Shown here one piece after another: positions 39,801-43,158 of a DNA stretch of 64,000 nt (position 1 is the stretch's first letter; every line of letters starts with the position of its first letter). The DNA lies in the NCBI RefSeq assembly GCF_001905005.1, contig NZ_LWKZ01000023.1, positions 992,001 to 1,056,000 of the forward strand, in the 5' to 3' direction. Below the pieces are notes generated by a model. That model made no database searches. It worked only from the letters and a program-made list of their open reading frames with translations, and was not told the origin of the DNA. This stretch comes from Streptomyces sp. CB02923 (lineage in GTDB: Bacteria > Actinomycetota > Actinomycetes > Streptomycetales > Streptomycetaceae). Both the position numbers and the translations under genes were made by a program.

Positions 39801-40535
39801 GCCCGCCCGGCGGCCATCGCGGACATGGCCGCCGACTACCTGGAGCAGATCCGCACCGTCCAGCCCTCCGGCCCCTACCACCTGCTCGGCTGGTCCTTCG
39901 GGGGCGCCGTCGCCCACGCGATGGCCACCCGCCTCCAGGAGCAGGGCGAAGAGGTCGCCTTCCTGGCCCTGCTGGACTCGGCTCCCCTCCAGGCCGCCCC
40001 CGACCGCGCACTTCCGCGCCACACCGCGCAGGACGTGGCCGAACTCTTCGTCGACTCGGTCGGCCGCCCCGATTCCGGAAGGGCACGCGGACCCGGCACG
40101 GCCTGCGGCCCCGACCCGGCCCGCGCGGCGGAAATCCTGCGCGACCGGGGCAGCGCGCTGGCCGCTCTGCTGGAAGAGCCCCTCGTGACGGCTCTGGCGG
40201 AGACCCTGACCGACAACACCCGCCTGCGCCGGTACACCTTCCGGCCCGGCGTTTTCCGAGGTGACCTGCTGCTGTTCAAGGCGGAACCCGAACGCGGCGA
40301 ACTGCACTGGGCGGCGCAGGCGTGGCAGCCGTACGTCTCCGGTGCCGTGCTCACCCACGACGCGCGCTGCGAACACGGGCACATGATGCAGCCGCACGCC
40401 CTAGACCGGATCGGCCCGGTGATCGCCGCCGCTCTGGCCCGATCTGCGCAGCCGTACGCCCCGGACCGGCCCGGCACACCGGTGCCCGGCGAACCCCGTA
40501 CCCCGACCGACCCCGCAAGGAGCCGAACGCCGTGA
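18675..40535 (+). CDS. Six-module non-ribosomal peptide synthetase with terminal thioesterase
   Basis: A single 7,286-residue protein (GTG at 18675 with AGAGGT upstream). Domain order by approximate residue: A1 25-465 with an inserted methyltransferase 510-780 and A10 near 957, T1 985-1055; C2 1073-1510, A2 1535-2030, T2 2052-2120, E2 2138-2695; C3 2705-3160, A3 3168-3675, T3 3690-3760; C4 3775-4225, A4 4240-4757, T4 4775-4842; C5 4858-5310, A5 5328-5818, T5 5838-5908; C6 5920-6372, A6 6388-6890, T6 6908-6975; TE 6988-7250. All T domains keep the phosphopantetheine serine. It starts directly with an A domain, so the first residue is not acylated by a starter C domain. The product should be a hexapeptide bearing one N-methyl group and one D-residue. 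Its stop overlaps mbtH by GTGA. Confidence 0.95.
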   Translation: MTFDEQDGALPGEAPGGAPDTPPATLGELFTRQAGRTPGAVALVHEDVRMTYAEVEAAANRLARVLLGRGAGPRRVVALALPRTADLVVAVLAVLKSGAAYLPLDPGYPAERIALLLRDVAPVAVLTVREVAGVLPAAGGGPGGVPAVLLDDDGTRRLLDGASPAPVTYADRGGRPDPHDCAYVIHTSGSTGTPKGVVTTHDNVVRLLTSTAHWFGCGPDDTWSLFHSCAFDVSVWEMFGALLTGGRLVVVPYRVGRSPAEFLALLARERVTVLCQTPTAFRALLTADRENPGALRDAPLRTVVLAGEALDPARLADWYDRHPDDAPLLVNMYGTTETTVHATYAPYDRSIARPGAPSAIGEPVPDLALYVLDDRLDEVPPGVTGELYVAGRGLARGYLNRPGPTAARFVACPYGPPGARMYRTGDLVRRGPGGGLEFAGRCDDQVKIRGFRIEPGEVEAALAAHPDVAQAAVAVHRDADGGPCLVGYVVPYPDATRAGTAARAADTDEATAVWRQVYDDLYAATGSRSAALGEDFAGWRSSVDGRPVPPEQMREWCDAAAGRVRSLRPRRVLEIGVGTGLLLARLAPHCESYWGTDLSAEAVTGLRGKLAAHPALAARTTLTCQAADDTRGLPEGGFDVVVLNSVAQYFPDADYLLAVLRGALDRLVPGGALFVGDVRDLRLARRFHTALHRRRATARGVRGTAPDDAAVRRSLAREKELLVAPGFFTALPDGPLPGVSAVDIRVKRGRHHNELSRYRYDVVLRKGPLSAVSLADVPCARWGSEVPGLPSLAARLRTGRPGALRVSGIPNGRLDEDGAAAGPPGTGPAVDPEDLHGLAAAAGCQALVTWSEADDGSLDAVFLREAERDDDGRTEESARPVTPLSAADGVAYTDVHRPAVRARGDLRSLRALTSEPARHRADAALGTAVREAVAARLPHHMVPSAVVVLDELPMTVNGKLDRHALPAPDPHATHRGPEGRAPRDAREEILCGLFAETLCRAEVGPDQDFFDLGGHSLLATGLVNRVRSAFGTELGLRAVFEAPTPAGLATRLTTGGHRRPALTARNPRPAELPLSFAQRRMWFLHHLEGPRPTHHVPLTLTLSGRLDRQALEAALHDVMARHEPLRTVFPEGADGPRQSVLHPDAVRLEMTVTGTTPDAVQGLVHEAARQGFDLAAEPPVRARLFVLGPEDHLLALTLHHIAADGWSLAPLWRDLSHAYEERSQGRPPTWPPLPAQYADYALWQRELLDTDDGTGTTTAAVQLAYWTKKLAGLPDRLALPWDRPRPGTPTGRSGTCRFRWDEALLEAVRALARECHATPSMVVQAGLAALLTRLGAGEDVPIGTPVAGRTDEALHDLVGFFVNTLVLRVDTAGAPDFRTLLARVRETGLEAYAHQDVPVERVVEALRPDRPGDRHPLFSTMLVWQHTPAAPPELPGITAVARELDTGTLVTDLEISVTETPGAADGTGTLTGVAHFDADLFDPTTVDTLLERLRHLLTDATADPGRPIGDLDTRTAAERAATPEETAGRRTRQALLPDLFARQAARTPDTPAVTCGDTTLTYGGLDAAANRLARLLIARGAGPERFVALELPRSSALVVAVLAVLKSGAAYVPLEPGQPAGRNAGILRAARPVLLLTTRTPAAASPVPYLVWDGPEQADALRRYSTTPVRDHERVRPLLPAHPAYVIHTSGSTGEPKGVVVPHHAVARLFSDAQALGFRSDDVAPLLHSHTFDLSVWEMWGPLLHGARLVVVPYEESRSPAELLRLLVREGVTRLHQTPTAFEQLAQALREEPGLAAELSLRRVELGAEALTSRTAREGRELLPGARFVHAYGPTETTVFVVAGFLDGPLPDHRAPALGRPLGGIRAHVLDDALRPAPPGAAAELYVAGAGVTRGYLGRSALTAERYVACPYGPPGERMYRTGDVVRGRADGSLEFVGRADEQVKVRGCRVEPGEVRAALSTHSTVASAAVVVREDRPGDRRLVAYVTSAAGRAADPRELRRYAAERLPDPLVPAAVVVLEELPLTTGGKLDRARLPQPDYAGASSRRGPRDGRERTLCRLFAEVLGLGTGTAGVDDDFFGLGGDSISAVQLVSRARRAGLALTPRDVFRHRTAGALAARAGETQDGPTAPTRPATLAGHDSGPLPLTPVMHALRETGGPVAGCHQSVLLQVPPGLGTPHLATALRTLTDHHDALRLRLTRVGGVAWTLDIDLPGTGAGAGAGPGAGTDTGSGVGGGAGPAPDFVRRVDAAELDAAALDAAVRRHKDAARDRLDPESGRTAGLVQAVWFDAGPGRPGRLLLTVHHLAVDGVSWRVLLPDLQAAWEAAAAGRSSALEPVGTSLRSWSRHLADLAQRHDRVAELPLWSGMTRTAEPPLSRLPYDPARDLASTVRRLTLTLPPERTAPLLGPAPAALHGRTDDLLLTALGLAVADWRRRRTGCPETAVLLDIERHGRDETKTGDDAEGGDDAKTGDDAKSGDDAKTGDDAKSGAGAEGGAEPGSGTARSAAAGADLARTVGWLTSVHPVRLDPGSADAARLRSGGPALDRAYRRVKEQLRAVPGNGIGYGLLRHLNPQTAPVLAGGTRPLIRYNNLGRPARKTGDWAPVPGAGGITGEADPAQPVTHLVELDVLAEDRPGGPVLTATWSWPGALFTDDEVRDLADTWSGLLTALTDRATAPEADGRTPADFPLTGLTEDETAQLTRDCPDLADVWPLTPLQEGLLFHALYDERAPDVYTSQLAVDLHGPLDPGTLRAAGQAVLERHPALRVTFRHDGLRTPVQVVPHPRAVTLPWAEHDLADLTGDEQATHADRIASGTRATRFDLARGPLLRLTLLRLGPARHRLLLTAQHLILDGWSGPLVLRELLAVHAAGGGLVRPAAPASYREYLLRLAAQDRTVAEAAWQQALSGVAGPTLVAPGRATDATDATDATVAQDSVRAMLSTGLTASLRALARRHGLTLNTVFQGAWAVVLRALTGQDDVLFGTTVSGRTADVPGVEDMIGMFNNTVPVRVRLDAARPFAQALSRLQDEQAGLLPHQHLGLPRLHRLCGHDQLFDTLLVFENLPSETLGRGTGPLRASALRITSGTHYPLSLAVLPGERLSLKLGHRSDVFDTPAAAATLHRLVRVLKAAADDPDRPVSRLPVLSPAERTRVLHTWSARPGPAPTPRTWPALFEAQAARTPHATAVRSADAALTYAELDAAAGRLARLIIPYGAGPERTVAVALPRSAGLIVAVLAVLKAGAAYVPLDPAYPAARITSLLRDTRPVLLLTDSATAGTLPPGPEPRLTPDDPHTRTLLGTLPGTPVQDTERTTPLLPQHPAYVIHTSGSTGRPKGVQVPHEGIAALAAAQIDRFGTGPGSVVLLFASLSFDASVSDLCTALLSGATLAVAPADTLLAGRELTDAVARFGVTHLKLPPSVLAGLPAGALPPEVALAVAGEPCSAELAARWAATHRLVNVYGPTEATVCVLMSGLLSVGLLGVGGGVPSVGVPLVGVRVFVLDGGLGPVVVGVVGELYVAGVGLARGYVGCAGLTAERFVACPFGGVGERMYRTGDLVRWRGDGQLEFVGRVDEQVKVRGFRVEPGEVEAVVVGHPGVSHAVVVVREDRPGDRRLVAYVSLADTGTGTGTRTGADSDAGAPTPGGLRRYLGDRLPAHLVPSAVVVLDALPLTPNGKLDPRALPEPRGATAGRGPRDAREEILCGLFADVLGLPEVSAEDDFFARGGHSLLAVRLAGLARAALGRELTIRALFEARTPAALARRVDGAAAARPPVVRAGRPARLPLSSAQRRLWFLHRLEGPGATYNVPLVLRLRGAVDADALDAALRDVVGRHEVLRTVFAEASDGEPYQVVRGHDADRPCLTVTSVGKASADLPEVTQAARYAFDLSGELPLRAELFQGPGAESVLVLLVHHIAADGWSMVPLWRDVATAYEARAEGRTPEWGELPLQYADFALWQQEVAGNEAEGDAGYAARHIAFWREELAGLPDGLSLPYDRPRPAAGGHRGAVVPFRWDAELHGRVVELARGCGASVFMVMQAALAALLTRLGAGTDIPLGAPVAGRTDAAWDDVVGFFVNTLVLRTDTSGDPAFRELVGRVRETDLRAYAHQDVPFERLVEALNPERAADRNPRFQIALAMNGTAPAGYGLPGVGTEQIHLATGTSKMDLTVTVRERRDDGRAPAGLEGEAEFRTDLFDPATVESLLARLRRLLEAAVEAPHRPIGSLEILTSAERHALLGTAQDTSREVPAATLPALFAAQVARTPDAVAVASPDTRLTYAELNARANRLARLLAARGAGPEGVVALALPRSPDLVTAVLAVLKAGAAHLPLDPAHPAARIAFLLDDAAPALLVTDHATGTALPGPSSVPRLLLDADDTGRALADRPDTDLTDADRLAPLGPAHPAYVIHTSGSSGTPKGVVVSHRGIASLAASQRERLGAGPGSRVLAFASPGFDASFWELCMALLTGACLVTAPPDRLLPGTPLAETVAAHGVTHLTLPPSSLAALAPGSLPAGITLVVAGEPCPADLVERWAPGRSMVNAYGPTEATVCVLMSGLLSVGVLGVGGGVPSVGVPLVGVRVFVLDGGLGPVVVGVVGELYVAGVGLARGYVGCAGLTAERFVACPFGGVGERMYRTGDLVRWRGDGQLEFVGRVDEQVKVRGFRVEPGEVEAVVVGHPGVARAVVVVREDRAGDRRLVAYVSLADTGTGTGTRTGADSGAGAPTPGGLRRYLSDRLPAHLVPSAVVVLDALPLTPNGKLDRRALPAPDTAERAASGRSPRTPGEEAMCGLFAEVLGVPAVGAEDGFFALGGHSLLATRLVDRVRTALGAELELRAVFETPTPAALAARLGTAARPRPALRPRPRPARVPLSFGQRRLWTLHRMTGPSPAYNVPLVLRLRGAVDADALDAALGDVMERHEVLRTVFAEAADGEPYQVTRPAVGPFLVRAPAAYRSAEVLASAVCRATRHRFDLAAELPFRASLFPCADGGESVLVLLVHHIAADGWSMAPLWRDVATAYEARAGGRAPEWAALPVQYADFALWQREAAGDEVAGDTGYAAPHIAFWREELAGLPSQLTLPYDRSRPSDPRRRGAVVPFRWDTELHGRVMELARTHGASVFMVVQAAVAALLTRLGAGTDIPLGTPVAGRTDAALDEVVGFFVNTLVLRTDTSGDPSFHDLVQRVRERDLRAYAHQDVPFERIVEALNPDRSADRNPLFQVALAVDTASGDAPALPGVAVEREEAHTGTAKFDLSFRLTEQRGPGGRPAGIDGSVEFATALFDRGTAEILAVRLRRLLTAVVTRPDRPIGQADILSAGERRLLLHRWSGPARGLPTGLLPTLFEERAAREPDAPALVEGARSATYAETNADANRLAHLLTTRGAGPERVVALCLPRSATAVRAALAVAKTGAAHLPVDPALPRERIAYLLRDTAPVVVVTTADAARKVPPDGPPHLVLDTAGTIRSLAGQPDHDPTDADRLAPLRPAHPAYVIHTSGSTGTPKGVVVTHTGLHALAAAQVARFGLRPGSRVLQLASPSFDASVMETLMAFASGAALVVPPAGPLGGEALADFLARERVTHCLVPPTVLAGVPHTALPDLETLVIGGEAGTGELVARWSPGRRMINAYGPTETTVCATLSEPLHSTGTPPIGAPVTHSRAYVLDAALRPVPPGVAGELYLAGAGLARGYANRPGPTAERFVACPFGAAGERMYRTGDLARWRVDGQLEFAGRADDQVKVRGFRVEPGEIEAALTAHPAVARAAVTVRTDASGTARLVGYVVAAPEGPAPGPGPVREFLRARLPDHLVPAAVVTLDTLPLTLGGKLDRDALPDPGFTPAPAGRAPRTPEEEVLCGLFAEVLRLPSAGVDDDFFDLGGDSLLATRLAGRIRAVLGTELDLRGFFASPTVAGTAGRLRTARRARPVLRPAARPETVPLSHAQRRLWFLHRMEGPSATYNIPLAMRLTGPLDASALRAALVDVMERHEVLRTVLPETGGVPRQKVLGRDAAHAVVTVTDATGADEAEVSARVRAAARRSVDLTRELPLRADLLVLGPGEHVLVLVVHHIAADGWSLGPLWRDLAHAYTARRAGRLPGLPPPPVQYADYTLWQHELLGDPDDPDSLLAEQLAYWTGHLRDLPDQLTLPTDRPRPAVPSGRGEILAFSWDATAHRRLAALARDCGASVFMVVQAALAALLTRLGAGTDIPIGTPAAGRTDAALDDVVGFFVNTLVLRTDTSGDPAFRELVARVRDVNLAAYAHQDVPFERLVEALNPPRTAARHPLFQTLLTWQSATGRERELPGVTVTPLSAGTGTARLDMEINATEHRAPDGTPAGVEAMVEFSTDLFDRPTVETFVARLRRIADAAADDPGRRISRTDLRTDRERRTLRELNDTAHGVPGLVLPRLFEDRAATTPDAPALVSDDRTLTYAELNASANRLARLLAARGAGPESVVALALPRTPAMVTAVLAVLKAGAAYLFLDPGHPAGRLAFMLGDTRPVLLVTDRATAPALPATDIPRLVLDGTPAADLPAADLPASDLPATNLTDADRRAPLEPLHPAYVIYTSGSTGTPKGVVGLHRGCVNRLLWCARAYPWHPGQPVLAKTTLSFIDGTTELLGALLHGAPVILADSLTARSPAELAALVARHRATRITVVPSLLAALLDGDTGLLVTCRLWVTSGEALPPALSQRFAEALPHARLVNLYGASEASGDSLHAVAHGPDVAAGRPVWNTRVHVLDATLRPVPPGVPGEIHLTGTGLARGYLHRPALTAERFVADPFGAPGERMYRTGDLGRQRPDGVVEYLGRLDDQVQVNGVRIEPGEVQAAVLAHPDVHRAAVAVREDTPGRRQLVAYAVPAPGAEPDPAQVRRFLRARLPQFMVPAAVVLLDDLPLTANGKLDRRALPAPVFTTAENGRAPGTPPEEMMGALFAEVLGLPSVGPDDGFFDLGGDSLLAARLTSRVRAVFGTDPGIRALFEAQSPAGLVRALGAAGDEATATADALGVLLPLRPRGSRPPLFCVHPASGISWPYAGLMRHLDDRPVHGLQARGLTEPAARPAAIADMAADYLEQIRTVQPSGPYHLLGWSFGGAVAHAMATRLQEQGEEVAFLALLDSAPLQAAPDRALPRHTAQDVAELFVDSVGRPDSGRARGPGTACGPDPARAAEILRDRGSALAALLEEPLVTALAETLTDNTRLRRYTFRPGVFRGDLLLFKAEPERGELHWAAQAWQPYVSGAVLTHDARCEHGHMMQPHALDRIGPVIAAALARSAQPYAPDRPGTPVPGEPRTPTDPARSRTP
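21856..26775 (+). other. NRPS module 2: C-A-T-E
   Basis: The C domain is LCL-like (HHIAADGWS). The A code is D-L-W-H-E-G-A-V-F-K, with no match known to me; Glu at position 5 could favour a polar or basic side chain. The carrier has GGDSISAV, the form usually paired with epimerases, and an E domain follows (HHLAVDGVSW, RYNNLGR). The incorporated residue should therefore be D. The E domain is interrupted by a charged 18-bp tandem repeat. Confidence 0.8.
26052..26159. repeat. 18-bp tandem repeat within the epimerization domain
   Basis: Six in-frame 18-bp units of GGGGACGACGCGAAGACC type encode (GDDAKT/S)n. They insert a hydrophilic acidic/basic linker between conserved parts of the E domain. 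Neighbouring low-complexity stretches (GAGAGAGPGAG near 25330 and three 9-bp GCGACGGAT units at 27432-27458) show similar slippage. Confidence 0.85.
26776..29960 (+). other. NRPS module 3: C(DCL)-A-T
   Basis: The C domain begins LTPLQEGLLFHALYD, the hallmark of DCL domains that follow epimerases, in agreement with module 2. Its active-site motif is QHLILDG: the first His is Gln, but the catalytic second His and DG remain. The A code is D-A-S-K-A-A-V-V-C-K; the DA.....VCK frame is shared with Phe/Tyr pockets, so an aromatic residue is plausible. The second half of this A domain is one copy of the GRINS-like repeat. Confidence 0.75.
29045..29700 (+). repeat. GRINS-like skewed repeat, copy 1 (A3 domain, A5-A10)
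   Basis: About 656 bp are repeated at 32285-32940, exactly 3,240 bp downstream, with about 15 mismatches by my count and only one in the first 415 bp. From 29045 to about 29500 the sense strand almost never uses C in third positions (TTG, GTG, GGT, GGG, TTT, TAT), whereas flanking DNA strongly prefers C. The protein motifs A5-A8 remain intact. Intense G-over-C and T-over-A skew in a repeated coding patch is the definition of GRINS in assembly-line synthases. Confidence 0.9.
30078..30480 (+). repeat. Near-identical C-domain patches shared by modules 4 and 5
   Basis: Patches of the C4 domain (for example 30078-30200 and 30374-30480) match C5 (33327-33450 and 33626-33732) almost base for base, separated by diverged stretches. 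Offsets are 3,249 and 3,252 bp, different from the A-domain repeat, so these are separate conversion or duplication tracts. Moderate G/T skew is also visible here. Confidence 0.75.
32285..32940 (+). repeat. GRINS-like skewed repeat, copy 2 (A4 domain, A5-A10)
   Basis: This is the second copy of the direct repeat, with the same skewed codon usage up to about 32740. Both copies begin at GTACGGGCC, just upstream of the A5 motif GPTEATVC, and end just after the A10 lysine codon (AACGGCAAGCTGGACC), so the boundaries coincide with conserved motifs. Confidence 0.9.
33216..36405 (+). other. NRPS module 5: C-A-T
   Basis: The LCL-type C domain shares long near-identical patches with C4. The A code is D-A-M-L-V-G-A-V-C-K, a hydrophobic pocket with no specificity I can assign with confidence (large aliphatic or aromatic). 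The carrier protein has FDLGGDSLLA. DNA composition of the A domain is normal, with C-rich third positions. Confidence 0.75.
36406..40535 (+). other. NRPS module 6: C-A-T-TE, beta-amino acid predicted
   Basis: LCL-type C domain. In the A domain the normal Asp235 is replaced: LSFIDGTTELLGALL gives the code I-D-T-T-V-S-L-G-D-K. Shifting the acidic residue to position 2, with S-L-x-D-K at the end, mirrors the beta-alanine code VDWVISLADK, so a beta-amino acid is predicted. A PAADL-type 15-bp repeat (38218-38276) lies between A2 and A3. The type-I thioesterase has GWSFGG (Ser7074) and a C-terminal CEHGHMM His; it could hydrolyse or cyclise the chain. Confidence 0.75.
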
Positions 40536-40771
40536 CCAACCCCTTCGAGATCCCCGACGCCGCCTACCTCGTCCTCGTCAACGATGAGAACCAGCACTCC
40601 CTGTGGCCCGCCGCGGCCCGGCTGCCCGGCGGCTGGACCGTCGTGCACGGTGAGGACACGCGGCAGGGCTGCCTGGACCACGTGACGGCGCACTGGACGG
40701 ACATGCGCCCGAAGTCCCTCGCCGACGCGATGGAGACGGCCGCCCCGGACCGCGGGCTGCCGCCTCAGTGA
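40532..40771 (+). CDS. MbtH-like protein
   Basis: A 79-residue protein starting TNPFEIPDAAYLVLVNDEN, followed by QHSLWPAAARLPGGW and HVTAHWTDMRP. The NxExQxSLWP and DxxxxxWxDxRP motifs, with both Trp residues, are the MbtH signature. These small chaperones bind A domains and are needed for their activity. The GTG overlaps the NRPS TGA by 4 bp (GTGA), implying translational coupling. Its 3' end overlaps the convergent nmrA-like gene by 7 bp. Confidence 0.95.
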   Translation: MTNPFEIPDAAYLVLVNDENQHSLWPAAARLPGGWTVVHGEDTRQGCLDHVTAHWTDMRPKSLADAMETAAPDRGLPPQ

Positions 40772-41646
40772 GGCGCCGGGGCGGCGGACAGGAGCGCGGA
40801 CCACTCCTGTCCGGCGGCCCAGTCGGCGAAGCTGTGCCAGCCGACTTCGGGGTGGTCGCGCCGCAGTCCGGCGACGTCGACATCGAGGCCGACGTCGGTG
40901 AAGTACGCGAACATGGCCGCCAGGTCGGCGGACCGGGTACGGACATGGTCCAGCGGAACCTCTTGGTGGACGACCGGCCGCCCGGTGGCCGCCGCGAGCA
41001 CCCCGGCGATGTGGTCCGGGGTGCACGTGTCGGAGGCGATGTCGATGCGGCGGCCGGCGAACGCGTCGCGACGCCGGAGGACCAGCGCCGCGAAGGCGCC
41101 GATGTCGGCGGCGGGAATGAGCGTGAGCGGCCGGCCGGCGGGCATGGGCCAGGCGAACGTGTCCTCGCGCAGCCCGTCGAGGGTCCAGCCGCTCGCGTAG
41201 TTGTCCATGAAGGCCGCCGGGGCGATCACGGTCCAGGGCACACCGGCGGTGCGGAGGTGCTGCTCGACCAGGTACTTGCTCTCGTAGTGCGGGATGCGGG
41301 TGCCGCGGTCCGCGTGGGCGGCGGAGGTGAGGACGACGTGCCCGAGGCGGGCGGCCGCCGCAGCGTCGACGAGGGCTCTGCCCTGCCGGGTCTCGGCGGC
41401 GGTGTCGGTGCCGAACGGGGTGGTGACCGCGAAGAGGGCGTCCGCGCCGGAGAGGGCGGCGCCGAGTGAGGCGCGGTCGTCGAAGTCGGCGTGGCGCACG
41501 TCGGCCCCCAGGCCGCGCAGCGCCTCGGCGGCGGGCGAGCCGGGGCGGCGGGTGAGGGCGCGTACGTGGTGGCCCGCGGTCAGCAGGGCGCGTGCGGTGG
41601 CTCCGCCCTGGGCTCCGGTGGCTCCGGTGACGGCGACGGTGAGCAT
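40765..41646 (-). CDS. NmrA-like NAD(P)-binding atypical SDR
   Basis: A 293-residue protein with an N-terminal Rossmann motif TVAVTGATGAQGGATARALL, followed by HADFDD and VLTSAAHADRG. The catalytic YxxxK of classical SDRs is represented only by HYESKYLVEQ. This fits the NmrA/HSCARG or quinone oxidoreductase QorB-like group, which senses or reduces via NADPH. It is divergent from a MarR regulator, and three palindromes sit in the shared promoter, so it is probably the MarR target. Confidence 0.85.
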   Translation of the reverse strand: MLTVAVTGATGAQGGATARALLTAGHHVRALTRRPGSPAAEALRGLGADVRHADFDDRASLGAALSGADALFAVTTPFGTDTAAETRQGRALVDAAAAARLGHVVLTSAAHADRGTRIPHYESKYLVEQHLRTAGVPWTVIAPAAFMDNYASGWTLDGLREDTFAWPMPAGRPLTLIPAADIGAFAALVLRRRDAFAGRRIDIASDTCTPDHIAGVLAAATGRPVVHQEVPLDHVRTRSADLAAMFAYFTDVGLDVDVAGLRRDHPEVGWHSFADWAAGQEWSALLSAAPAPH

Positions 41647-41670
41647 GGTTCTCCTCGGCGGCTAAAATCG

Positions 41671-41733
41671 ATGCGTGGCGCATTAACTGCGTCACGCAGT
41701 GGATTCTACGAGAAGATTGCTGCGTCGCGCAGC
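41671..41733. promoter_or_regulatory. Three MarR operator palindromes
   Basis: The 98-bp divergent region contains ATGCG-TGG-CGCAT (41671-41683), ACTGCGT-C-ACGCAGT (41686-41700) and GCTGCG-TCG-CGCAGC (41719-41733). All share a TGCG-n-CGCA core. The last lies 11 bp upstream of the marR GTG, consistent with repression of both genes. Confidence 0.8.
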
Positions 41734-41744
41734 GAATATGGAGT

Positions 41745-42233
41745 GTGATCCAGGTGACGGACCCACGCCGGGCCCGGCTGTCCGAGGAACTGTCGAAGGA
41801 GTCACGCCGCTACCTGGCGTCGTACGTGCTGTTCAACCAGGCCGTCGCCGACCACCTCGGACTGCACCCGACCGATGTGCAGTTCCTGAGCCTGCTGACG
41901 GCCGAACCCGGACCGCGCACGGTGCGGCAGATCGCCGACATGACGGGCCTGACCACGGGCTCGGCCACCCGGCTGGTGGACCGGCTGGAGCGCGGGGGGT
42001 ACGTGGCCCGCACGCCCGACCGGCAGGACCGCCGACGGGTGCTGGTCACCCCCGTGGCCGACCGCGTCGCCCGCGTCACCGCCGTGTGGGACGACCTCGG
42101 CCGGAACTGGCAGGCGCTGCTCGACGACCACACCGACGACGAGCTGGAGGTGATCACCCGGCACATGCGGCGGGCGTACGACCTCAGCCACACCCAGATG
42201 CAGCACCTGCGGTCCCTGCCGAAGCCGGACTGA
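41745..42233 (+). CDS. MarR-family transcriptional regulator
   Basis: A 162-residue protein with a winged helix: TVRQIADMTGLTTGSATRLV is the recognition helix region and RTPDRQDRRRVLVTP the wing with the conserved DxRxxR. Helical dimerisation segments flank it. It is divergent from the NmrA-like gene with three palindromic sites between them. Its 3' end overlaps the convergent phzF gene by 50 bp. The ligand is unknown, possibly an electrophile or quinone given its neighbour. Confidence 0.9.
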   Translation: MIQVTDPRRARLSEELSKESRRYLASYVLFNQAVADHLGLHPTDVQFLSLLTAEPGPRTVRQIADMTGLTTGSATRLVDRLERGGYVARTPDRQDRRRVLVTPVADRVARVTAVWDDLGRNWQALLDDHTDDELEVITRHMRRAYDLSHTQMQHLRSLPKPD

Positions 42234-43065
42234 GCGGGACGGCCTGCCCGCTCACCCTGACGCGGAGGTCCGACAGGCCGGTCGTGACGGTGAGCCGGCT
42301 CGGCCGCCCCATGTCGTCACCCTGCAGCACGGTGACGGGGGCGTCGCCGGGGGCCCGTCCGAGTGCGCGCAGATAGCCGCCGAAGGCCGCGGCCGCGGCG
42401 CCGGTCGCCGGGTCCTCGACGACTCCGCCGAGCGGGAAGGGGTCGCGTGCGTGGAAGAGGGTGTCGGTCTGCCGGTGGAAGAGATGGACGGTGGTCCAGC
42501 CGCGGTCACGTGAGAGCGCTTCCAGCGCCTCGAAGTCGTAGTCGAGTTCGGCCAGGCGCTGCCGGGTGGCGGCCGCCAGCATCAGGTGGTGGTTGCCGGC
42601 GAAGGCCACGTGCGCGGGGAAGCCGGGATCCAGGTCGGCCCTGGACCAGTTCAGCGCCTCGAGCGCGGAGTCGAGATGCCGCTCCGCGACCGGCTCCGAG
42701 GACGTGGGAACACTGGTCAGTGTCGCCCGGACAGCGTGTCCGTCCGCCTCCGTCGCCACGCCGACCTGCCCCGCGTTGGTCCGGAAGACCAGCGCGCCGG
42801 GTGCGGTGCGTTCGGCGAGGGCGACGGCGGTCGCGACGGTGGCGTGACCGCAGAAGTCGACTTCCGCGCGGGGGCTGAAGTACCGGACGCGGTGCGTGCT
42901 GTCCGGGCTCTCCGCGGGGAGGGCGAAGGCCGTCTCGGAGAAGCCCACTTCCGCGGCGATACGGAGCATGTCCGCGTCGCCGAGCCCCTGGGCGTCGAGG
43001 ACCACCCCCGCGGGGTTGCCGCCGTCGGGCCGGTCGGTGAAAGCGCTGTAGCGCAGGATTTCCAT
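42184..43065 (-). CDS. PhzF-family isomerase/epimerase
   Basis: A 293-residue protein with the family motifs FTDRPDGGNPAGVVLDAQ, EVGFSETAFA (catalytic Glu), VDFCGHATVATAVAL and VEDPATGAAAAAFGGYL. PhzF-like proteins catalyse isomerisation or act on trans-2,3-dihydro-3-hydroxyanthranilate-like substrates. No phenazine genes are nearby, so this is a generic paralogue. It is divergent from a LysR regulator with a LysR box between. The ATG at 43065 is chosen over 43101 because the longer start has no family homology. Confidence 0.85.
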   Translation of the reverse strand: MEILRYSAFTDRPDGGNPAGVVLDAQGLGDADMLRIAAEVGFSETAFALPAESPDSTHRVRYFSPRAEVDFCGHATVATAVALAERTAPGALVFRTNAGQVGVATEADGHAVRATLTSVPTSSEPVAERHLDSALEALNWSRADLDPGFPAHVAFAGNHHLMLAAATRQRLAELDYDFEALEALSRDRGWTTVHLFHRQTDTLFHARDPFPLGGVVEDPATGAAAAAFGGYLRALGRAPGDAPVTVLQGDDMGRPSRLTVTTGLSDLRVRVSGQAVPLSPASAGTAGAASGCG

Positions 43066-43120
43066 GGCTTCAGGATCCTCACCGGCCGCTATGACGTCCA
43101 ATGATTGCTTTCGAAGGGAG

Positions 43121-43139
43121 CCATCGATAGCTTCTATGG
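43121..43139. promoter_or_regulatory. LysR box (T-N11-A) between phzF and lysR
   Basis: CCAT-N11-ATGG spans 43121-43139 with the inner half-palindrome ATAG-CTT-CTAT. It lies 55 bp from the phzF start and 19 bp from the lysR start, the usual position for a LysR activator that also represses itself. Confidence 0.65.
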
Positions 43140-43158
43140 GTGGGGGAGGAGCCTCGTC

